Origin: an uncultured Bacteroidales bacterium
GTDB lineage: Bacteria > Bacteroidota > Bacteroidia > Bacteroidales > P3
DNA length: 8,434 nucleotides
Direction: 5' to 3'
Assembly: GCA_947176325.1 (NCBI GenBank)
Contig: CAMWQD010000046.1
Span: 1-8,434, forward strand
In this document: in pieces, positions 1 to 7,524 of the stretch
Layout: every line of letters begins with the position of its first letter
Numbering within the stretch: position 1 is the first letter of the stretch
The notes under the pieces: generated by a model
The model's input: the letters and a program-made list of their open reading frames with translations, nothing else
Databases searched by the model: none
Told to the model about the DNA's origin: nothing
Position numbers and translations under genes: made by a program

Positions 1-246
1 GGAGAGAGTGGGGCGGGTTCCTATGTTGAGCATGCCGCAGAAGACCTCGCCGGCCGGTTGGGAAACACGGGCGGGGGCCGAAGCCTGAGCCGAGGACGCG
101 GAGGGGGTCTGAGCCGATAGCCATACGCGGCAGGCAAAAACCCCCGAAGGCAAATCTCCGGGGGCTTCCGTTTCGATATTGGCGGTGGGGAAACCTATCG
201 TCCGACCGATTCGGTTTCCCTCCACCACGATACCTTCAAAAATCAT
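1..246 (-). CDS. Riboflavin kinase domain protein, partial (3' end off window)
   Basis: Riboflavin kinase phosphorylates riboflavin to FMN with ATP in the cytoplasm. The frame is open for 82 codons from the ATG at 246-244 to the window edge. The flavokinase signature is clear: Gly5-x-Val7, Gly10, then GRTIGFPTANI at residues 14-24, whose Pro-Thr-Ala-Asn is the ATP/Mg-binding motif. PSGVFA follows at 33-38 and NIGTRPTL at 74-81. The kinase domain begins at residue 4, so the N-terminal FAD synthetase half of ordinary bifunctional RibF is missing; this is a stand-alone kinase unless another domain follows outside the window. Residues 44-66 are an Ala/Ser/Pro/Gln-rich insertion where the family usually has a short turn. 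The start lies 3 bases after the sppA stop and in the same frame, with no Shine-Dalgarno, which suggests translational coupling. The family call is confident; the domain architecture beyond residue 82 is unknown. Confidence 0.87.
   Translation of the reverse strand, partial: MIFEGIVVEGNRIGRTIGFPTANIETEAPGDLPSGVFACRVWLSAQTPSASSAQASAPARVSQPAGEVFCGMLNIGTRPTLS
136..164 (-). other. Terminator-like hairpin inside the riboflavin kinase gene
   Basis: Read on the minus strand, CCCCCG (164-159) pairs with CGGGGG (146-141). Three inner pairs, GAG with CTT including one G-U, leave a 6-base loop, and five T residues follow at 140-136. This has the form of an intrinsic terminator. However, it lies within codons 28-37 of an open riboflavin kinase frame and encodes the conserved PSGVF segment. 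It may therefore be a chance product of C/G-rich codons, or it could cause partial premature termination. I do not read it as the operon's end. Confidence 0.35.
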
Positions 247-249
247 GTC

Positions 250-2055
250 CTATTCAAAAACAACCACATCTTCCATGCGCGCCCACACCTGCGGTTCCTT
301 GGCATCGCGCACCTGCATGAGAAGCTTGTAGGCCTCGTTCCATTCGGTACCCATTTCCTCGGCCATGCGCATCTTCATCTTGGCGGCGGCCTTGGCGGAG
401 AACATTTCCATGAGCTGGGTCATGAAATCCTTTTCCTTGGGATATTCCACGGTGGTGTAGTTTTCCAGACCGGCCAGGGAAGCCGCATAGGCAAGCGCAT
501 CTTCCAAACCGCCGAGACTGTCTACCAAACCAATCTGCAAGGCGTTGGTGCCGCTCCATACACGACCCTGTCCGATGGAATCCACCTGCGCCCACGTCAT
601 GCCGCGGCCAGCGGCCACCTTGCTCACGAAGCCTTCGTAAATCTCTTCTATGTTCTGCTGCATCACCTCCTTTTCGTAGGCGTTCATGGGGCGGCTCACG
701 CTCTTGAAAGCCGTGGCGTTCTTGTTGGTCTTCACCTCGTCGAAATCGAACCCGAGTTTCTTGGTGAGCAGTTCCTGCGCGTTGGGAATGGTGCCGAACA
801 CGCCGATGGAACCGGTGAGGGTGTTGGGCTGGGCGAAAATCCTGTCGGCCATGCACGAAATATAGTAACCGCCGCTGGCCGCATAATTGCCGTAGGAAGC
901 CACCACGGGCATCTTGGCCTTCACCTTCATCAATTCCTGATAGATGATGTCGGCGGTGAGCACGCTGCCGCCGGGCGAGTTGACGCGCAACACCAAGGCC
1001 TTTACGTTCTTGTCCTTGACGGCTTTCTGAATCTGAGCGGCCAAACTAGTGCCGATGCTGTTGCCCGAACCTTCGCCGCTCACAATCTCGCCCTCGGCAT
1101 AGACCACGGCGATTTTATCCTTGGCTTTCTTGGTCTTGGCCGCATCGAGATTGGCCAGATAATCGCCATAGGAAACGATGTTGAGCTCTTTTTCCCACAG
1201 GCTGTCGGCCACACCCATGCGGGCGGGAAGGAGCTTTTCCTTGATGTAGGAACGGGGCACCAAAGCGTCTACCAAACCGGCACGGAGCGCACCGGGGGCG
1301 GTGAAGCCGAGCAGACTGTCGGCAATTTCGTTGAGACGGGCTTCGGAAATACCGCGCGAAGCGCTCACGTCGGCCAATATTTCAGGCCACATGGAGCCGA
1401 ACATCACCTCGTATTGGTGACGGTTGGCGGGGCTCATATCGGTGCGGAAATAGGGTTCAACCGCACTCTTGAACTGTCCGTGACGGATTACCTGCATCTC
1501 CACGCCCACTTTCTGCAGAAAGCGCGTATAGAACATCAGGCGGGCTCCCATGCCTTGGAATATCAACATACCCTGCGGTTGCAGGAAAACCGAGTCGGCA
1601 ATCGAAGCCAAATGATATTCGGACGAACTGTAGCCGTCCGAGTAGCTGTAGATGTATTTGCCCGTTTCCTTGAAATCGGAAAGCGCCTTGCGCAACTCCT
1701 GCGTCGTGGCCAGACCCAGGCCGGCGTTTTCGCAATTCAGATAGATGCCTTTGATTTTGTCGTCGTTCTTCGCCGCTTCTATCACGCGGAGCATCTCGTT
1801 AAGCCCCAGGCTTTTCGACATATCGAACTTGGGATTGAGCGGAGAAATTTCCGAAAGGCTCGAAGCACGCGCCTGATCGTTGACGGTTCTGTCCAAATCT
1901 ATCTGCAACACGCTGTTGTCCTTGACGGGAACCGCAGGTGCCGAACTCTTGGAAAGCAGGGAACCCAACGAACCTATCATCACGAAAAACATGATGAGCG
2001 ATACAAGAAGCATTCCCACCACAGTGGCGAGAAGATACTTAAAAAACGATTTCAT
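250..2055 (-). CDS. sppA: Signal peptide peptidase SppA, 67K (two-domain) type
   Basis: SppA is a membrane-anchored serine protease that degrades signal peptides released by signal peptidase; its catalytic domain faces the periplasm. The product is 601 aa, the usual length for the duplicated E. coli-like form. A short basic start (MKSFFK) precedes one hydrophobic segment at about residues 8-30. The catalytic Lys/Ser dyad is split between the two repeats: Lys196 in GQFKSAVEPYF in the first half and Ser394 in AASGGYYIS in the second, matching Lys209 and Ser409 of E. coli. NSPGGS (359-364) and TGSIGVFG (414-421) are further family motifs. I chose the ATG at 2055 rather than 2172. The upstream 39 codons lie inside the S46 gene and are basic and His-rich, while 2055 directly starts the membrane anchor. 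The spacer to the S46 stop is 14 bases, A-rich, with no Shine-Dalgarno. The charged, Met-rich helical tail after about residue 560 is not part of the catalytic fold. Confidence 0.97.
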   Translation of the reverse strand: MKSFFKYLLATVVGMLLVSLIMFFVMIGSLGSLLSKSSAPAVPVKDNSVLQIDLDRTVNDQARASSLSEISPLNPKFDMSKSLGLNEMLRVIEAAKNDDKIKGIYLNCENAGLGLATTQELRKALSDFKETGKYIYSYSDGYSSSEYHLASIADSVFLQPQGMLIFQGMGARLMFYTRFLQKVGVEMQVIRHGQFKSAVEPYFRTDMSPANRHQYEVMFGSMWPEILADVSASRGISEARLNEIADSLLGFTAPGALRAGLVDALVPRSYIKEKLLPARMGVADSLWEKELNIVSYGDYLANLDAAKTKKAKDKIAVVYAEGEIVSGEGSGNSIGTSLAAQIQKAVKDKNVKALVLRVNSPGGSVLTADIIYQELMKVKAKMPVVASYGNYAASGGYYISCMADRIFAQPNTLTGSIGVFGTIPNAQELLTKKLGFDFDEVKTNKNATAFKSVSRPMNAYEKEVMQQNIEEIYEGFVSKVAAGRGMTWAQVDSIGQGRVWSGTNALQIGLVDSLGGLEDALAYAASLAGLENYTTVEYPKEKDFMTQLMEMFSAKAAAKMKMRMAEEMGTEWNEAYKLLMQVRDAKEPQVWARMEDVVVFE

Positions 2056-2069
2056 ATGAGTATGTTTTT

Positions 2070-4229
2070 TTAATTTTCCACAAACTCCAATTCGTCGATA
2101 AGCCTCCGCGCACCGGCGAATTTGTCGATGATGAAAAGGCAGTAGCGGATGTCGAGCATGATGTTGCGGCACATCTGCGCATCGTAGCGGATGTCGCTCA
2201 TGGTGCCTTCCCAGTTGCGGTCGAAATTAATGCCCACCAAATTGCCCTCGGCATTGAGCACGGGGCTTCCCGAATTGCCTCCCGTAGTGTGGTTGGTGCC
2301 GATGAAAGCCACCGGCATTTCGCCTTTCTTATTGGCGTAACGGCCATAGTCGGCGTTGCGGTAGAGCTCCTTGAGGCGTTCTTCCACCACATAGTCGTAT
2401 ATGTCGGGATTTTCCTTTTCCATGATGCCTTTAAGCGTGGTGTAGGGCTTGCAGACAAGCGCGTCGGAGGGGCTGAAACCGTTTACCTGTCCGTAGGCGA
2501 CGCGCATCGTGAAGTTGGCGTCGGGATAGAACGTTTCGGGGCCGCTCGACTTCTGCATCTCCATTTGTCCGCGCATATACACCCGTTGCAGGCTGTCGAT
2601 TTGCCTGCGGTAGAGCGCCACGGCGGGAACGGTGTGCGTGATGTAGCGGTTGTAGACCGAAAGCGCATAGCGGTAGAGCGGGTCGTTCAAAATCGTCTTT
2701 CTCTGCGCGGGTTTGAAGTCCTGCAACAGCGCCAGCATCTTTTGAGGTTGGGTGAAAACGGATTTTGTGTAGAAAAGATTGATTTGAGAGGGGTCGGGAA
2801 CGGCGGCCGAGGATTTTTCGGCCTGCCGGGCAGCCATTTTCTCAAAAATCTCACGGTCTACCTCCGGGTTGTAATTCTTGTAAAAATCCTCGGCCGCCGT
2901 CTGGCGTTTCCGCAGGATTTCGGCGAATTTTTCCACGGCACCCTCCTCGCCGGAAGCCGCTTTTTCCGCCGCCTCGCACAAAGCCTTGAACGAATAGGCA
3001 AACCGCACCGCTTCGGGCGCCAACACATATTCCTGAAAAACGATAGCCTCTCCCTGCACGGCTCCGAAACCTTCGTAGGCCTCCTGCAGAGCGGGCAGCA
3101 CCGACGCATAGGCGGCACCTTCGGGCGTGGCCGTCCATTCTCCGAACAGTTTTTCGTATTCGCGCTTGCTTCCCACCACATCAAGACGTTCTATGCCCTT
3201 GGCCTCGCCTATCCATTTTTTCCAGCCGTTGGCGATGCTTGCCGCCTTGGCCGCATATTGGATGCGGGTTTTCGCATCGCGGTTCATGGCCGCCTTTATC
3301 ACTTCCAGGCGAAGCGTGCGCGCCTCGATGCGCATGGGGTCTTCCTGATTCAACACCTGCTCCACGCCATAGGAACTGAGGTATTCCTGCGTGCGGCCGG
3401 GATAGCCTATCACCATCGTGAAATCTCCCTCCTCGCAACCGCGCAAGTCTATCTTGAAATAACGCTTGGGCGAATAGGGCTTGTTTTCGGGACTGTAAGG
3501 AGCGGGGCGGTTCGCCGTGTCGGCATAGATGCGGAACACCGAGAAATCGCCCGTATGACGCGGAAACATCCAGTTGTCGGTGTCGCCGCCGAACTTGCCG
3601 ATGTTGGAGGGCGGAGCGCCCACCAACCTTACATCCTCATACACTTCGTAGACAAAAAGGAAATATTGGTTGCCGTAGTAGAAAGGCACCACGCGGATTT
3701 CCTCTCCCTGCGCGGCCTCCTTCATCAAACGCCTCGAACGAGCGTCTATGCTGTCGCGACGCACGTTCTCGGCAACCGGCGTTCCGTCGTCGTTCCTTTC
3801 CAAACCCGCCAGCATCACCTCGCTCACATCGCGCATCTCTTTCAGGAAACGCACCTTGAGCCCCGGGCAAGGCAATTCATCGCGCAGACTCTCCGCCCAA
3901 AACCCATCGGTAAGATAGTCGTGCTCGAGCGAAGAATGCTCCTGAATATAGCCGTAGCCGCAATGATGATTGGTGAAGACCAAACCCTGCGGCGAAACCA
4001 CCTCGCCCGTGCAACCGCCGCCGAAAATCACCACCGCGTCTTTCAGCGAAGAAGCGTTTACATCGTAGACATCTTCGGCGGTGAGCTTGAAACCCAGCTC
4101 CTGCATACGGGCCTCGTTCTGCTTCAGGAACATCGGCAGCCACATGCCTTCGTCGGCACGCGCGGCGGCGCAAAAAAGGAACAGACCGCCCGTCAGCAGC
4201 GGCAAAAACGTTTTTACGGATATTCGCAT
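2070..4229 (-). CDS. dpp11: S46 family dipeptidyl-peptidase, DPP11-like (Asp/Glu-specific)
   Basis: S46 peptidases are periplasmic serine exopeptidases that remove dipeptides from peptide N-termini, feeding amino-acid metabolism in Bacteroidota. The protein is 719 aa, normal for the family. Residues 1-25 form a signal peptide with a likely cut after ARA, before DEGMW. The chymotrypsin-like triad is visible as His89 in TNHHC, Asp228 in RHTGDFS and Ser653 in GGNSGSP. The central part (about 290-560) is the helical lid typical of S46. The specificity residue, 18 positions after the catalytic Ser, is Arg671 in NFDRNWEG. The Porphyromonas DPP11 has Arg673 there and prefers Asp/Glu at P1, whereas DPP7 has Gly (FDGNWE) and prefers hydrophobic P1. 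The adjacent Asp670 is at the position that holds the substrate N-terminus. The gene follows glmS by 33 bases and precedes sppA by 14. Its start has an A/T-rich leader without Shine-Dalgarno. The family call is certain; the subtype rests mainly on one residue. Confidence 0.95.
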   Translation of the reverse strand: MRISVKTFLPLLTGGLFLFCAAARADEGMWLPMFLKQNEARMQELGFKLTAEDVYDVNASSLKDAVVIFGGGCTGEVVSPQGLVFTNHHCGYGYIQEHSSLEHDYLTDGFWAESLRDELPCPGLKVRFLKEMRDVSEVMLAGLERNDDGTPVAENVRRDSIDARSRRLMKEAAQGEEIRVVPFYYGNQYFLFVYEVYEDVRLVGAPPSNIGKFGGDTDNWMFPRHTGDFSVFRIYADTANRPAPYSPENKPYSPKRYFKIDLRGCEEGDFTMVIGYPGRTQEYLSSYGVEQVLNQEDPMRIEARTLRLEVIKAAMNRDAKTRIQYAAKAASIANGWKKWIGEAKGIERLDVVGSKREYEKLFGEWTATPEGAAYASVLPALQEAYEGFGAVQGEAIVFQEYVLAPEAVRFAYSFKALCEAAEKAASGEEGAVEKFAEILRKRQTAAEDFYKNYNPEVDREIFEKMAARQAEKSSAAVPDPSQINLFYTKSVFTQPQKMLALLQDFKPAQRKTILNDPLYRYALSVYNRYITHTVPAVALYRRQIDSLQRVYMRGQMEMQKSSGPETFYPDANFTMRVAYGQVNGFSPSDALVCKPYTTLKGIMEKENPDIYDYVVEERLKELYRNADYGRYANKKGEMPVAFIGTNHTTGGNSGSPVLNAEGNLVGINFDRNWEGTMSDIRYDAQMCRNIMLDIRYCLFIIDKFAGARRLIDELEFVEN

Positions 4230-4262
4230 AGTGTTTATTTTTTCAAAAGGACTTCCCGGCCA
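4230..4262. other. glmS to S46 peptidase intergenic gap
   Basis: This 33-base stretch is the longest gap inside the cluster. On the minus strand it reads a short GC-rich part followed by an A/T-rich leader just before the peptidase ATG. I see no hairpin with a T-tract and no TAnnTTTG box, so read-through from glmS is the simplest view. Confidence 0.5.
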
Positions 4263-6116
4263 TTACTCCACCGTTACCGACTTGGCCAGATTGCGCGGCT
4301 GGTCTACATTGCAACCTTTGTACACCGCAATATGGTAAGCCAACAACTGCAAGGGAACACAAGCCAAGATAGGCACCAAAAATTCTTCCGTTTCGGGAAT
4401 CTCGATATAGAAATCCGACAGACCCTTCACCTCGGTATCGCCCTCGCTGATAATGGAAATCACACGGCCTTTGCGGGCTTTCACCTCTTGGATATTGCTC
4501 ACGATTTTCTCGTGGTTGCCTTTGTTGGGCGCAATCACCACAATAGGCATCTCGGCGTCAATCAACGCAATGGGGCCGTGTTTCATCTCGGCGGCGGGAT
4601 ACCCCTCGGCGTGGATGTACGAAATTTCCTTGAGCTTCAACGCCCCTTCCAACGCCAGAGGATAGTTGCAACCCCGTCCCAAATAGAGGAAATTGCGCGA
4701 ATAGGTGAAAATCTTGGCGAAATCGGCGATGCCGGGATTTTTCTTGAGCGCAATCTCAATCTTTTCGGGCAATTCGTGCATGGCCCTTATCATACGCTCC
4801 AACTGCACCTTGGTGAGCGTTTTCTTCTCCTTGGCCAAGGCCATCGCCAACAGCGTAAGCACACATACCTGCGCGGTGAACGCCTTGGTGGAGGCCACCC
4901 CGATTTCGGGCCCCGCATGCGTATAACTGCCCGTATTGGTGGCACGGGCGATAGACGAACCCACCACATTGCAGATGCCGTATACGAAAGCGCCCTGCTG
5001 CCGCGCCAATTTCACCGCCGCCAATGTATCGGCGGTTTCGCCCGACTGCGAAATGGCAATCACCACATCGTCGGGATAAATCAAAGGTTCGCGGTAGCGG
5101 AATTCCGAAGCGTATTCCACTTCCACGGGGATACGCGCCAATTTCTCGAGGATGTATTCTCCCACCAAACCCGCGTGCCACGAGGTGCCGCAACCCACGA
5201 TGATGATGCGCCGCGCCTTGAGGAACTTATCTTTGTGGTCGATGACGCCCGAAAGCGAAACCTTGTTGAGATCGACATTGATACGCCCGCTCATGCAGTC
5301 GCGCAAGGTCTTGGGCTGCTCGAAAATCTCCTTGAGCATGAAATGCGGATAGCCGCCTTTTTCCAAATTCGAAAGGCTCATTTCCAACTTCTTCACCATG
5401 GGAACCTTTCTCACGTTCTTGAGGTTGGTGATTTCCATCTTGGCCTTTCCCTTTGCGGGAACGGTCAGCACGGCTATTTCCTCGTCTTCCAGATACACCA
5501 CATCCTTGGTATATTCCACAATGGGCGTGGCGTCGCTGGCGGCAAAAAACTCATTCTTGCCGATGCCTATCACCAAAGGACTACCCTTGCGCGCCACGAT
5601 AATCGTGTGGGGGTCTTCCTTCGACATGATGGCGATGGCATACGCCCCGATGACCTGCCCCAGCGCCTGATGCACGGCATCCAGCAACGAACAGGAATTG
5701 GAGGTGCGGATATAGTCGATGAACTGCACCAGAACTTCGGTGTCGGTTTCGCTGTAAAAGGTGCGCCCCTGCTTCACCAACTCTTTCTTGAGGGTTTGGA
5801 AATTCTCGATGATACCGTTGTGAATCAACGCCAAATCGCCGTTCTGGGAATAGTGGGGGTGCGCGTTAATCTGATTGGGTTCCCCGTGGGTGGCCCAGCG
5901 GGTATGGGCGATGCCCATGGTGCCGCTCACGTCCTTGTCCTTCACCTCGGCCTCCAAATCGGCCACCTTGCCCCGCTTCTTGTAAACGTTGAGACGGTTG
6001 TGATTATACAGGCTTATGCCTGCGCTGTCGTATCCGCGATATTCCAGACGGTGCAAGCCTTTTATGAGAATGGGATAGGCCTGTTTCTTTCCCACGTATG
6101 CAACGATTCCACACAT
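4263..6116 (-). CDS. glmS: Glutamine-fructose-6-phosphate aminotransferase (isomerizing)
   Basis: GlmS makes glucosamine-6-phosphate from fructose-6-phosphate and glutamine in the cytoplasm, the first committed step to UDP-GlcNAc, peptidoglycan and lipid A. The protein is 617 aa against about 609 in E. coli and looks complete. The N-terminal class II glutamine amidotransferase domain (about 2-215) has the nucleophile Cys2 in MCGIVAYVG, RWATHG at 73-78, HNGIIENF at 99-106 and SETDTE at 122-127. Two SIS sugar-isomerase domains follow. The first (about 300-430) has GCGTSWHAG and SQSGETADT; the second (about 470-605) has Lys494, Glu497 and His513 of the isomerase site in ALEGALKLKEISYIHAE and EMKHGP. 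The C-terminal signature AKSVTVE carries Lys612. The start is 4 bases after the DUF4270 stop, so translation is probably coupled. No glmS ribozyme could fit upstream, as expected outside Firmicutes. Confidence 0.98.
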   Translation of the reverse strand: MCGIVAYVGKKQAYPILIKGLHRLEYRGYDSAGISLYNHNRLNVYKKRGKVADLEAEVKDKDVSGTMGIAHTRWATHGEPNQINAHPHYSQNGDLALIHNGIIENFQTLKKELVKQGRTFYSETDTEVLVQFIDYIRTSNSCSLLDAVHQALGQVIGAYAIAIMSKEDPHTIIVARKGSPLVIGIGKNEFFAASDATPIVEYTKDVVYLEDEEIAVLTVPAKGKAKMEITNLKNVRKVPMVKKLEMSLSNLEKGGYPHFMLKEIFEQPKTLRDCMSGRINVDLNKVSLSGVIDHKDKFLKARRIIIVGCGTSWHAGLVGEYILEKLARIPVEVEYASEFRYREPLIYPDDVVIAISQSGETADTLAAVKLARQQGAFVYGICNVVGSSIARATNTGSYTHAGPEIGVASTKAFTAQVCVLTLLAMALAKEKKTLTKVQLERMIRAMHELPEKIEIALKKNPGIADFAKIFTYSRNFLYLGRGCNYPLALEGALKLKEISYIHAEGYPAAEMKHGPIALIDAEMPIVVIAPNKGNHEKIVSNIQEVKARKGRVISIISEGDTEVKGLSDFYIEIPETEEFLVPILACVPLQLLAYHIAVYKGCNVDQPRNLAKSVTVE

Positions 6117-6120
6117 ATCG

Positions 6121-7521
6121 TCAATCGATTGTATCGTTTATAACCGTATAGGTCACCTCCATCCGCATGGGTTTGCGCGAAGAACCCGGCCCGTAGAGCA
6201 CCACGCAATCAGGTTCCTCGTAACGCTCGGTGGACGAAGGCGCTATATCAATATAATCTTGAAACTTCTTATAGTTTTCCGCATCCACGGTTCCTTGGTA
6301 AAGGATTTGTTGCAGATAGCGGGTGATGTTGATGCGATACTGTCCGCGGGAGGAATTGTAGCTGCCGTCGGCATTGGCCTCCTGCGGCAGAGTTTCGATA
6401 TGCCCCCGGTCTATGTATTTGAAGCAGGTTAATTTGTCGGGAACGCCTATGTCGGGCGACTTGTCCGCATTCACATCGTCCAATATCAGAACCGCTTGAT
6501 TGAGCACCACTTTTCCCGTCACCACCTCGGAGAAATCGGGAATACGGAAACGGATGCGGCTGCCGCCCGAAGCTTGCAGATAGAGCCTCTGTGCACCCGA
6601 AGCCGTGTCTCCGTTCATCTGCGCCTTGTAGAACTCGTCCTGCGACTTGCTGCGGTCGCGCACCACCTGCGTGAAACGCAAGGGGCCCAAGATAAACGAT
6701 TGATAAGATGTTTTTGTTTCAGAGCCGTTTTCAACCCCGTCGAAATACACCATGAGGGTGGCACCAAACGTAAACAGATTGCTCACCGAGAAAACGATGC
6801 TTTCCTCCTCGCGGTCGCAAGGCTCCACTTTGATGTAAAGCCCCCTGAAATGATCGGGAAAGGCATTCATGTCCGACAGTTCATCATCGCTCATTTCCTT
6901 TACCTTCTGCAAAAGCATTTCGCCGACCTTGTTGTCTAACCGTATCTTGAGCGGGGCGATGAGAACCGAGTTCGACACCGAATCGTAGACGGTATCGAAG
7001 GGTTTCGGATAGACGGTGACGGGGCCCGTGAGCGGAACTTCGTTGTAGCGCACCTGATACATCGACGTATACGCACTGTCGAAACCCGCCCCATCCCTAA
7101 GGTCTTCCTCCACTTCGTAAATCGAAAGGGTGAGCGGCCTGCCGTCCATACGCCTGTGGGTGGGGAATTTTTTCGAGTAGGGAAGCATGAGCACCGTGGA
7201 ATCGACGTGCGAATAATCGAGGCTGCCTTGGGAATAGCGTTCGTCGTCTCCCGTGCGCAAGGTGAGCAACTGCACCACGAGGTTGTAGGTGGTGGTGCCG
7301 AAAACGGGACTGTAAGACGTACCCAAAAGCACCGAGGAAGCGTTTTGCAGAATAATCGAATCGTCGGGCACGCTGAATGCCTCGATACGGAAAACCGTGT
7401 CGTAACGGGCCTGCAGAATGCCATTTTGGTGCATATCGTTGCCGAGAATGGAGTCTGGGTTTCTCTGGCAAGACGACAAGGAAAGCAAGACGCACGCAAA
7501 CGCTACGAATTTCCCACGCAT
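6121..7521 (-). CDS. DUF4270 family lipoprotein
   Basis: This is a predicted outer-membrane-associated lipoprotein of unknown function. The 466-aa product starts with a lipoprotein signal peptide: MRGK, a hydrophobic stretch, then the lipobox LSSC with Cys18 as the lipidated residue. The following residues (QRNPDSILG) lack the run of acidic residues that drives surface export in some Bacteroidetes, so periplasm-facing or surface location is open. The body is rich in alternating hydrophobic, beta-type segments with repeated TVY/YDS stretches and no second membrane span. It ends in PMRMEVTYTV, typical of DUF4270 proteins as I recall them. I assign the family from overall pattern and from its place between a GT5-like gene and glmS, an arrangement I know from other Bacteroidales. 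The start lies 3 bases after the upstream stop (TAG-GAA-ATG), giving a weak AGGA, and the stop lies 4 bases before glmS. The biochemical role is unknown. Confidence 0.82.
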   Translation of the reverse strand: MRGKFVAFACVLLSLSSCQRNPDSILGNDMHQNGILQARYDTVFRIEAFSVPDDSIILQNASSVLLGTSYSPVFGTTTYNLVVQLLTLRTGDDERYSQGSLDYSHVDSTVLMLPYSKKFPTHRRMDGRPLTLSIYEVEEDLRDGAGFDSAYTSMYQVRYNEVPLTGPVTVYPKPFDTVYDSVSNSVLIAPLKIRLDNKVGEMLLQKVKEMSDDELSDMNAFPDHFRGLYIKVEPCDREEESIVFSVSNLFTFGATLMVYFDGVENGSETKTSYQSFILGPLRFTQVVRDRSKSQDEFYKAQMNGDTASGAQRLYLQASGGSRIRFRIPDFSEVVTGKVVLNQAVLILDDVNADKSPDIGVPDKLTCFKYIDRGHIETLPQEANADGSYNSSRGQYRINITRYLQQILYQGTVDAENYKKFQDYIDIAPSSTERYEEPDCVVLYGPGSSRKPMRMEVTYTVINDTID

Positions 7522-7524
7522 TTC

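Noticed and set aside
136..164. Hairpin plus T-tract as the terminator of the operon after sppA
   Set aside because: It lies inside a clear riboflavin kinase frame that starts 3 bases after sppA and stays open past the hairpin to the window edge. It is kept only as an intragenic structure.
1414..2073. Plus-strand open frame opposite sppA
   Set aside because: It is in the same antisense codon register, opposite the membrane anchor and catalytic Lys region of a clear sppA. It has no domain or leader signal of its own.
2056..2172. N-terminal extension of SppA (39 extra codons)
   Set aside because: The extension overlaps the S46 coding end, is basic and His-rich, and would place the membrane anchor internally. 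The ATG at 2055 gives the expected start.
6117..6120. glmS ribozyme/riboswitch upstream of glmS
   Set aside because: Only 4 bases separate glmS from the DUF4270 gene, and the ribozyme is known mainly from Firmicutes-type bacteria. No room or matching core is visible.
2289..6143. Very long plus-strand open frame (1284 codons) as a real gene
   Set aside because: It lies codon-for-codon opposite the S46 peptidase and glmS, both of which have intact catalytic motifs. Its translation is His/Arg/Gly-rich with no recognisable domain, and absence of TTA/CTA/TCA in the sense genes explains it.
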